Source: a bacterium
GTDB lineage: Bacteria > Planctomycetota > JACOTG01 > JAUIME01
NCBI GenBank assembly: GCA_030433195.1
Contig: JAUIME010000072.1
Coordinates: 1 to 12,580, forward strand
Length of the DNA: 12,580 bases
Direction of reading: 5' to 3'
The notes under the pieces were generated by a model. It searched no databases, had not been told where the DNA came from, and was given only the letters and a program-made list of their open reading frames with translations. The position numbers and the translations under genes are program-made. Positions 1 through 6,065 of this stretch are shown piece after piece; positions within the stretch are counted from its first letter, which is position 1; every line of letters starts with the position of its first letter.

Positions 1-70
1 TCACGAAGCCCACTGGAGTCTAGTGTGTCGATCCCCGAAATGCCAACAATCGCGCGGCCGGATACGAGAG

Positions 71-100
71 CGGGGGGCGGACCGACGGTCGCGCCCCCCG
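71..100. terminator. Strong GC hairpin, possible terminator
   Basis: The nine-base arms CGGGGGGCG (71-79) and CGCCCCCCG (92-100) are perfect complements. Inside them GACC (80-83) pairs with GGTC (87-90) around a GAC loop, with a single bulged G at 91. The hairpin lies 41 bases beyond the stop codon of the minus-strand protease gene. The only T-rich flank (TTGTTCTT, about 105-112) is on the plus strand, so it reads better as a terminator for a plus-strand gene ending left of the window. It could also act in both directions. The structure is seen directly; the function is inferred. Confidence 0.5.
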
Positions 101-140
101 TGGAGTTGTTCTTCGTCGCCCGAGACGAGCGGCGGCGCTT

Positions 141-2126
141 CTACGGCAGCGTGATCACCGTCACCGAGTTCGTGACACTCGCGGGCTTGTTGCCCGAGGC
201 GTTCGGGTTGAGGACCGCGCCCTGGAGCGTGATCGTCGCGCCGATGGGGAACTGCAGCGGCGGCAGCACGAAGAAGGTGGTCGGTGCACGCGGCGGATCC
301 AAGTTCGCGTTGCCTTGCCAGTGACTCGTACCGAGCACGTTCGGCTTGCCGAGGTTGTTGAAGATGCCCATCGGCGAGCCCTGCGGCAGCAGCGGGAAGC
401 AGATCTTGCCGAGATTGGCGGGCAACGTCGTGAGCGTGGTCCGCGTCGGGACACCAGCGTTGACGTGCACGAAGAACTTGCCGTTCCCGCCGCCGCTCGG
501 AAGCAACATCGTCCAGGTTTGGGTAGCGAAGCGCGAGACCGTGACGAAGGGGCCGGGAAGTCCGTTGACGCGTAGCGTGAACTCGTCGTCGATGCCTTGG
601 CACACGTCGAGCGCCGAGGGCAGCGTGTTGAAGGCGGCCAGTAGATCGACACGATTCGTCGTATGACCGCTCTTGGCGTCGAGGATCGGTTCGCCCGTCG
701 TGCGCAGCGTGGTGCGCAGGTCGTCGCTGCTCAGGTAACCGTCGAGGACCGGAAGCGCGGCTTCTTGAAGGCAGGCGGCGGCACCGACTGCGTAGGGGCA
801 TGCGGCCGAGGTCCCGCCGAAGGTCAGGTCGAGTCCGCCGCCGAGCGCCGCGGTCGTCGCGTTGTAGGACGGGGCGAGCAGCTCGAGGCTCGCGCTGCTA
901 TTCGAGAAGCAGCAGACTTCGTCCGCGGCCGGCGTAGAGTCGAAACACGCGAAGCCGCCGCACTGGGCTTCGCTTTGGGCGATGCACGAGTTGCCCGACA
1001 CGCAGAAGCCGAGGTTCTTGATGTTCGCATCGTACACGGCACCGACCGAGACGACGTCGTCGAGGCAGGCCGGAAAACTCAGCGCGTTGCAGAGGCCGTC
1101 GTTGCCGCTCGACGCGAAAACGGTCATGCCGGCAGCGACGCAGTTGGCTGCCGCCGCGGCGAGCGAGGGATACGATCCGTTGCAAGAGCTCGCGAATTCC
1201 CCGCCGCCGATGCTGTTGCTGATTAGCAGGATCGGGTTCTGAGGATCGTCGAACTGATGCGTGACGCACCAGTCCCACGAGGCGGTGAGGTCATCCGAGC
1301 CGCCGCCCCCGGCGGAGCTGACCGTCTTCAACGCGTAGAGCTTCGCTCCCGGTGCGACGCCGCCGACGTAGTCACCGTTCGTGACCGGCTCGCCCGCGAC
1401 GATGGCGGCGCAGGACGTGCCGTGGCCGTTGTCGTCGATCGGGTTGCTGTCGTTGTTGTAGAAGTCGTAGCCGCCGATTACCTTCGAATTGGGAAAGCCG
1501 CCGTTACCGAGGTATTCGTGGTTGTAGTCGATACCCGAGTCGGCGATGGCGACGCTGATTCCCGAACCGTCGAAGCTGTTGCGGACCGTGCCCGGGTTCA
1601 TGAGCGGGATGCCTTGCTTGCCGTGGAGTGTCACCGGGATCACGGTTTCGATCGACGTGACGTTCGGGTCGTCGAGGAGCTTCGCGATGCCTTCGAGCGT
1701 CGCTTCGCCCGAAACGGAGGCGAGGTTCTCGAACACGTGGCGGACACGGAACTCGTCGCTCGCCGGCGACGAGAGCAGGTCGTTCTGTAGCAGCGAGATC
1801 TCCGATCGTACGGCCTCGGCGCGATCCCGGTCGTGCCAGTCGCCGAACCCGTCGATCTCGGGGGTCGGCGCGAGGTTCACGACGATGCGGATCCGGCCTC
1901 GACCCTCGGAGACTTGGCGGCGGATGCCGTCGGCGTCGAGGATGCGCGCGTCGTCGTCGAGCCAAGCGAGCTGCGGAAGGGGGTCGGAGACGGCGGGATC
2001 GCTCGACGCTCGTGTGGACGTCGTTGCGACGAGGAGCAGCGCGAGCACGCCGACCGAGAGCAGCGAGGGAATACGCGTCAGGGGAATCGAGGGACGGGCG
2101 CAGCCTGCGGGGCGTGCGGAATCCAT
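141..2126 (-). CDS. Secreted subtilisin-family (S8) serine protease
   Basis: This 661-residue exported protein is a subtilase, expected to cut peptide bonds outside the cytoplasm or at the cell surface. The ATG at 2126-2124 follows AAGGAG at 7-base spacing. A basic N-terminus and hydrophobic stretch (about 20-36) form a signal peptide. Residues 78-167 resemble an inhibitor-I9-type propeptide. The catalytic triad is visible: Asp196 (ADSGID), His235 (NGHGTSC) and Ser440 (GGTSAACP), with oxyanion Asn342 (SSGND). An insert at 375-406 holds six cysteines, and Cys443 follows the catalytic serine closely, suggesting a disulfide-stabilised extracellular enzyme. Residues about 515-661 form a beta-rich C-terminal domain ending near NPNASGNKPASVTNS, resembling terminal domains of planctomycete exoproteins. 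That resemblance is from memory. The gene is monocistronic here and divergent from the tungstate importer, with no evident functional link. Substrate is unknown. Confidence 0.93.
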   Translation of the reverse strand: MDSARPAGCARPSIPLTRIPSLLSVGVLALLLVATTSTRASSDPAVSDPLPQLAWLDDDARILDADGIRRQVSEGRGRIRIVVNLAPTPEIDGFGDWHDRDRAEAVRSEISLLQNDLLSSPASDEFRVRHVFENLASVSGEATLEGIAKLLDDPNVTSIETVIPVTLHGKQGIPLMNPGTVRNSFDGSGISVAIADSGIDYNHEYLGNGGFPNSKVIGGYDFYNNDSNPIDDNGHGTSCAAIVAGEPVTNGDYVGGVAPGAKLYALKTVSSAGGGGSDDLTASWDWCVTHQFDDPQNPILLISNSIGGGEFASSCNGSYPSLAAAAANCVAAGMTVFASSGNDGLCNALSFPACLDDVVSVGAVYDANIKNLGFCVSGNSCIAQSEAQCGGFACFDSTPAADEVCCFSNSSASLELLAPSYNATTAALGGGLDLTFGGTSAACPYAVGAAACLQEAALPVLDGYLSSDDLRTTLRTTGEPILDAKSGHTTNRVDLLAAFNTLPSALDVCQGIDDEFTLRVNGLPGPFVTVSRFATQTWTMLLPSGGGNGKFFVHVNAGVPTRTTLTTLPANLGKICFPLLPQGSPMGIFNNLGKPNVLGTSHWQGNANLDPPRAPTTFFVLPPLQFPIGATITLQGAVLNPNASGNKPASVTNSVTVITLP

Positions 2127-2366
2127 GGCATTTCTCCTTTTCGGGGCGGACGACCGGAAGGGCGGCCGACGTGACTTCTTGGGGAACCGGCGTCCCGATC
2201 CTCCCGGTTCGATGGGAACAATGCAAGACGAGACGGGGAGTTTTCGTCGAACGTAGTCCGAATTGGGCGCGGAGCGGCCTCGCAGACCTCGTCGCGGGGC
2301 GGCTGCTACACTGTCGCGCCTTTCCAGAGTCGATCCCGAGAGCCGTCCGGCGGCGAGGAGGTTCCC
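2127..2366. other. Divergent intergenic region, protease and tupA
   Basis: This 240-base region separates two divergent genes and must carry both sets of start signals. Both ribosome binding sites are clear: AAGGAG on the minus strand before the protease and GAGGAG (2355-2360) before tupA. One weak plus-strand promoter candidate is listed separately. On the minus strand a TTGCAT hexamer (about 2221-2226) has no good -10 partner. I saw no convincing molybdate/tungstate riboswitch and no obvious ModE-type palindrome by eye. Confidence 0.6.
2283..2312 (+). promoter_or_regulatory. Candidate extended -10 promoter for the tup operon
   Basis: TG-C-TACACT at 2304-2312 matches an extended -10 element, with four of six matches to TATAAT. 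A weak -35-like CAGACC (2283-2288) lies 18 bases upstream. Transcription would begin about 2319, leaving a leader of roughly 45-50 bases before the tupA ATG. In DNA this GC-rich the match could be chance. Confidence 0.3.
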
Positions 2367-3215
2367 ATGAGGTCATTGGTTTCGAAGGCGCGGGCCCGAG
2401 CGCGTGTGTGGGTCGGCGTCGGATTCCTCGCGATCGCAGGGGTCGTGGGCTGTTCGGCGGGCGATCATCCGGCCGAGCGTCTACGGCTCGCGACGACGAC
2501 GTCGACCGAGAACTCGGGCTTGCTCGACGAGTTGCTGCCGGCGTTTCGTGATGCCACGGGGATCGACGTCGAGGTCTTGTCGATGGGGACGGGGAAGGCC
2601 CTCGCGACGGGCGAGCGTGGCGACTGCGACGTGGTGCTCGTGCATGCGCCGGCCGCCGAGCAGGCGTTCGTCGACGCGGGCTTCGGGGTCGCGCGCGTCC
2701 CCGTGATGCACAACGATTTCGTGATCCTCGGGCCGCCGTCCGATCCGGCGAGTGCGCGCGGCGGCGATGCCGTCGACGCGCTGAGCAAGATCGCGTCGAG
2801 CGGCGCGACGTTCTGTTCGCGCGGCGATGATTCGGGAACGCACAAGAAGGAACTCGCGCTCTGGAGCGAGGCGAAGCTCGATCCGGAGGCGACGGCCGCC
2901 GGCTACGTCGAAACGGGGCAGGGCATGGGGGCGACCCTCATGCAGGCCGGGGAGCGAGGCGCCTACACGCTCGCGGACCGCGGCACGTACCTGTCGTATC
3001 GCGGCCGGCTCGATCTCGTCGTGCTCGTCGAAGGAGACGATCGCTTGAAGAATCCGTACGGGATCATCGCCGTGAATCCGGAGCGACATCCCCACGTGAA
3101 CCGTGACGGGGCGCAACGCTTGATCGAGTGGCTCACGAGTGACGACGGCCAACGCCGCATCGGTGCGTTTCGAGTCGACGGCGAGGTTCTCTTCCATCCG
3201 AGCGTGAGCCGTTGA
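2367..3215 (+). CDS. tupA: Tungstate-binding lipoprotein TupA
   Basis: This is the substrate-binding component of a tungstate ABC importer, capturing the oxyanion outside the inner membrane and delivering it to TupB. The 282-residue length is usual for the family. The ATG follows GAGGAG with 6-base spacing. The N-terminus is a lipoprotein signal: basic start, hydrophobic stretch, then the lipobox GVVGC with Cys29 as the lipidated residue. The mature protein carries the anion-binding TTTST motif (43-47) followed by ENSGLLDELLPAF, and SRGDDSGTHKKE (151-162), both hallmarks of TupA-like proteins. NPYGIIAVNP (229-238) is also typical. It overlaps tupB by 4 bases and heads the operon. Tungstate is the most likely substrate by family; molybdate cannot be excluded from sequence alone. 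Confidence 0.93.
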   Translation: MRSLVSKARARARVWVGVGFLAIAGVVGCSAGDHPAERLRLATTTSTENSGLLDELLPAFRDATGIDVEVLSMGTGKALATGERGDCDVVLVHAPAAEQAFVDAGFGVARVPVMHNDFVILGPPSDPASARGGDAVDALSKIASSGATFCSRGDDSGTHKKELALWSEAKLDPEATAAGYVETGQGMGATLMQAGERGAYTLADRGTYLSYRGRLDLVVLVEGDDRLKNPYGIIAVNPERHPHVNRDGAQRLIEWLTSDDGQRRIGAFRVDGEVLFHPSVSR

Positions 3216-3877
3216 TCGATTCCGCCGTCATCGACGCGATCGTCACGTCGATCGTCTGCTCGCTGGCCGCGACGGGAATCGCCGCGATTGTCGGCGCGCC
3301 GATCGGCGTCTGGCTCGGCCGATGTCGTTTTCGAGGCCGTCGTGCGCTTCTCGTGCTCGCGCGTACGGGCATGGCGCTTCCGACGGTGTTGATCGGTTTG
3401 TTGTTCTACACGTTGCTGAGTCGCTCGGGGCCCATGGGCGGAGCGGGCTTGTTGTTCTCGCGTACGGCGATCGTGATCGGCGAGTTGGCTCTCGCGCTGC
3501 CGATCGTCGTCGCGTTGTTCGCCGCGTCGACGGAAGCGCTCCCGTCGGGTCTCGAACGAACCGTGCGCACGCTCGGGGCGGGGCGTCTTGCGGTGTTCCG
3601 AACCGTGCTCTCCGAGGCTCGGTTGGGGTTGGTGGTGGCGGTGCTCGCGGCGTTCGGCCGCGTCGTCTCCGAGCTCGGTATCGCGATGATGCTGGGCGGG
3701 AACGTCAAGCACCACACGCGGACGATGACGACGGCCATCGCGCTCGAAACCCAAAAGGGGGCGTTCGGCGCGAGTCTCGTTCTGGGGTTCGTGCTGCTCG
3801 GGATCTCGCTCGGTGTGAACGTCGTCGTGCATTGGATCAGCACTCCTCGTCGAAACGTCGAAGCGAGGCCGTCATGA
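3212..3877 (+). CDS. tupB: Tungstate ABC transporter permease TupB
   Basis: This 221-residue inner-membrane permease forms the channel for tungstate and contacts TupC on the cytoplasmic side. Hydrophobic segments lie at about 8-34, 46-70, 85-106, 138-160 and 186-209. The cytoplasmic coupling loop is about 108-138 (EALPSGLERTVRTLGAGRLA). Family hallmarks are MALPTVLIGLLFYTLLSRSGPMG-like sequence at 54-76 and the segment at 150-184 (GRVVSELGIAMMLGGNVK followed by TTAIALETQKG). The predicted start is TTG at 3212-3214, overlapping the tupA stop as TTGA. No in-frame ATG/GTG or strong Shine-Dalgarno is seen nearby, so translation probably depends on coupling to tupA. The 3' end overlaps tupC as ATGA. 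Confidence 0.92.
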   Translation: MIDSAVIDAIVTSIVCSLAATGIAAIVGAPIGVWLGRCRFRGRRALLVLARTGMALPTVLIGLLFYTLLSRSGPMGGAGLLFSRTAIVIGELALALPIVVALFAASTEALPSGLERTVRTLGAGRLAVFRTVLSEARLGLVVAVLAAFGRVVSELGIAMMLGGNVKHHTRTMTTAIALETQKGAFGASLVLGFVLLGISLGVNVVVHWISTPRRNVEARPS

Positions 3878-4518
3878 TCCGCGATCGGGATGCGCTCGTT
3901 CTTCGGGCTCGGGGTCTCGGAGCGTCGCGGAGCGGGCGCACGGTTCTCGCGGACGTCGATGTCGATGTCGCGAAGGGGGAGGTCGTCGTCGTCTGCGGTC
4001 CGAACGGATCCGGCAAGTCGACGCTTCTCGAGATCCTCGCGCTGCTGAGGAAGCCCGACTGCGGTGAGATCGTTTTGGCGGGGGACCGCGCTCACGTCGG
4101 CGATTCGCGACAGCGGCGACGCGTGACGCTCGCGATGCAGCCGGCGTGGCTACTGCGCGGCAGTGTGCTGGCGAACGTGGTCTTCGGGCTTCGTGCGCGC
4201 GGTTTGCCGCGGGACGAGTCGATGCGTCGCGCGGAGCGTGCGCTCGACGAAGTCGGGCTCGTCGGATTCGCGTCGCGAAGCAGTCTCGAGCTGTCGGCGG
4301 GGGAACGCCAGCGCGTCAACCTCGCTCGGGCGCTCGCGCTTCCGGTCGACGTTCTCCTGCTCGACGAGCCGACCGCGAATCTGGACGACGACGGCGCTCG
4401 TCTCGTCGCGAGTTGCCTCGATGCTCGGCGCCGCGAAGGATCCGTCGGCATCGTAGTCGCCACGCCGGGAGATCGCGCGTTGCTCGCGCTTGCCGATCGT
4501 GGGGTCGAGACGTCGTGA
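3874..4518 (+). CDS. tupC: Tungstate ABC transporter ATPase TupC
   Basis: This 214-residue ATPase drives the TupABC importer. The chosen start is ATG at 3874-3876, overlapping the tupB stop as ATGA and preceded by GAGG (3865-3868). The same frame stays open upstream to 3322, but that part lies inside tupB and reads as Arg/Gly-rich nonsense. Walker A is GPNGSGKST (42-50), the Q-loop Gln is Q89, the signature is LSAGERQRV (140-148), and Walker B is VDVLLLDEP (158-166), followed by a D-loop (ANLDDD). The H-loop, normally ATHD, reads VVATPGD (194-200), so the switch histidine is missing. The protein ends soon afterwards, without a C-terminal regulatory domain. It is the last gene of the operon, only 9 bases from a convergent gene. 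Confidence 0.88.
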   Translation: MIRDRDALVLRARGLGASRSGRTVLADVDVDVAKGEVVVVCGPNGSGKSTLLEILALLRKPDCGEIVLAGDRAHVGDSRQRRRVTLAMQPAWLLRGSVLANVVFGLRARGLPRDESMRRAERALDEVGLVGFASRSSLELSAGERQRVNLARALALPVDVLLLDEPTANLDDDGARLVASCLDARRREGSVGIVVATPGDRALLALADRGVETS

Positions 4519-4527
4519 CGCCATGCC

Positions 4528-5601
4528 TCAGCGGGGCGAGAGTGGCAGCGTGAAACGTACCGTCGTGCCTTCGCCGGGCACGGACTCACACCAGATACGA
4601 CCCCGGTGCCGCTCGACGATCTTCCGACAGGTCGCGAGACCGAGGCCCGTCCCTTCGAACTCGCTGCGCGCGTGCAGCCGCTTGAGCGGTTCGAAGATGA
4701 TCTCGAGCGAATCGTCCGGGACGCCGATCCCGTTGTCTCGAACCGAGATCGTCCAATAGCCGTCGTGCGATTGCTCGGAACTCACGGTGACCTGAGGGGC
4801 GTCGTCGCGGCAGTACGTGAGGCTGTTGCCGATGAGGTTCTGCAAGAGCTGCACGAGGAGCGGGCCGTTTCCGTTCACTTCGGGAAGGGGCTCGCTTCGC
4901 ACGCGAGCGTGGGTCTCGGAGATGACGTCGCCGAGCTTGTGGCAGGCCCCCTCGAAGGCCGCGTCGAGGGAGACCGCGTCGAACTCGAGCTCGCCTGTCA
5001 CCCCGGAGTAGCTCGAAACCGCGTCGACGAGTCGACGGAGTCGATCGGCGCAAGTGATCACTCGGTCGATGTCTCCTTCGAGCTCGTCGTAGCGTTGCTC
5101 GTGCAGCGTTTCTTTCATGAACTCGCCGAAGGTCATGAGCTGCCGCACCGGGGCGCGCATGTCGTGCGACAGGACGCGAGCGAACGACTCGAGCGCATCT
5201 TGCTGATGACGAATCCGCTCTTCCATCATCGCGCGTTCGAGCGAGTTGCGAACGGCTTTGGCGAAGGTCTCGCCGTCGAGATCGGACTTGACGACGTAGT
5301 CGTGGGCACCGCGCCGCATGGCCTCGGTCGCGATCGACTCGCTTCCTTGTCCCGTTAGCATGATGACGGCGGTGGCCGGATAGTACCGGCGGATCTCGGC
5401 GAGGACTTCGAGTCCGCTGAGACCCGGCAACGAGTAATCGAGGAGCACGAGCTCGACTCTCTCCGTGAGGAGACCCAAACCCTGCTCGCCGTCTTCCGCG
5501 CAAAGGATTTCCCAGTCCAATGGTGACTCGTGCGTCAGCATCCGCTCGTAGAACTCGCGATCGTCGTCGCTGTCGTCGATGATCAGTGCTTGTCGCTTCA
5601 T
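4528..5601 (-). CDS. Soluble histidine kinase with N-terminal receiver domain
   Basis: This 357-residue cytoplasmic protein combines a receiver domain with a kinase. Its ATG (5601-5599) overlaps the upstream regulator's stop as ATGA. A longer in-frame opening to 5730 lies inside that regulator and is rejected. The receiver (about 1-125) has acidic D9/D10/D12, phospho-acceptor D55 (LVLLDYSLPG), T83 and K105. HisKA follows with His146 (LSHDMRAPVRQ). The ATPase domain has N-box N255/N259 (QNLIGNSLTY), F-box IFEPLKRLH (302-310), G1 DNGIGVP (289-295) and G2 GTGLGLA (317-323). There are no membrane segments or DNA-binding domain. The receiver-first order suggests the kinase is controlled by phosphorylation, perhaps from the upstream kinase. 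The final target is not in the window. Confidence 0.92.
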   Translation of the reverse strand: MKRQALIIDDSDDDREFYERMLTHESPLDWEILCAEDGEQGLGLLTERVELVLLDYSLPGLSGLEVLAEIRRYYPATAVIMLTGQGSESIATEAMRRGAHDYVVKSDLDGETFAKAVRNSLERAMMEERIRHQQDALESFARVLSHDMRAPVRQLMTFGEFMKETLHEQRYDELEGDIDRVITCADRLRRLVDAVSSYSGVTGELEFDAVSLDAAFEGACHKLGDVISETHARVRSEPLPEVNGNGPLLVQLLQNLIGNSLTYCRDDAPQVTVSSEQSHDGYWTISVRDNGIGVPDDSLEIIFEPLKRLHARSEFEGTGLGLATCRKIVERHRGRIWCESVPGEGTTVRFTLPLSPR

Positions 5602-6065
5602 GCGGGAGACTCCGGTCGGGGGAGCAGAGAGACTTCGAACCAGTATTCTTTGAGGCGTGCGATCGCCTCGAAGAACCCGTCGAGACTCACGGGCTTTCGA
5701 AGATACGAGTTCGCACCGATCTTGTAGCACGCTTCGACGTCGCGGTCATCGGTCGACGTCGTCAGCACGACGACGGGGATCGAGCGGAGCTTCTCGTCGC
5801 CCTTGATCTCGGCTAGCACGGATCGTCCGTCACGGCCCGGCATGTTGAGATCGAGCAACACGAGGCCCGGATAGCCGGCGTCGAGGTTCGCATACTCGCC
5901 TTGACGCCTGAGCCAATCGATCGCGTCGTCACCGTCGACGCAGCGATAGATGTCGTTGGCGAGATTCCCCGATCGCTTCAACGCGCGCTCCGTAGCTTCG
6001 AAGTCGTCGTCGCTATCTTCGACGATCAGTATGGACTGTCTCTTGCGGCTCGCCGGATGGTCCAT
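5598..6065 (-). CDS. Single-domain response regulator, Rcp1-like
   Basis: This 155-residue protein is a stand-alone receiver domain that would accept phosphate from a histidine kinase. It has acidic residues E16/D17 (VEDSDDD), phospho-acceptor D72 (LVLLDLNMPGRDG), T102 (VVLTTS) and K124 (YLRKPV). It fits the Rcp1-type regulators that pair with bacteriophytochrome-like kinases, including the extended stretch between beta2 and alpha2. The ATG (6065-6063) lies within the 3' end of the upstream sensor kinase gene, an overlap of 53 bases. A GGAGG sits 11 bases upstream of it. The stop overlaps the next kinase's start by 4 bases. With no output domain, it probably acts by protein contact or as a phosphate shuttle between the two kinases. 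Confidence 0.93.
   Translation of the reverse strand: MDHPASRKRQSILIVEDSDDDFEATERALKRSGNLANDIYRCVDGDDAIDWLRRQGEYANLDAGYPGLVLLDLNMPGRDGRSVLAEIKGDEKLRSIPVVVLTTSTDDRDVEACYKIGANSYLRKPVSLDGFFEAIARLKEYWFEVSLLPRPESPA

Noticed and set aside
25..324. Plus-strand open frame of 99 residues at the left edge
   Set aside because: It overlaps the protease 3' end antisense, spans the GC hairpin, and has no ribosome binding site or recognisable motif.
1..801. Long minus-strand open frame over the left edge
   Set aside because: It is Arg-rich with no family pattern and runs over the 3' part of the protease gene in another frame, as expected of a shadow frame.
2200..2260. Possible sigma-54 or strong sigma-70 promoter for the protease
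   Set aside because: A TTGCAT hexamer is present on the minus strand, but there is no GG at the -24 spacing and no good -10 hexamer.
2127..2366. Molybdenum/tungsten cofactor riboswitch upstream of tupA
   Set aside because: The likely leader (about 50 bases) is too short, and no conserved multi-stem pattern was seen.
3322..3873. Upstream extension of the TupC frame
   Set aside because: It lies inside tupB in another frame and reads as Arg/Gly-rich sequence. The ATGA overlap start fits the operon and the family length.
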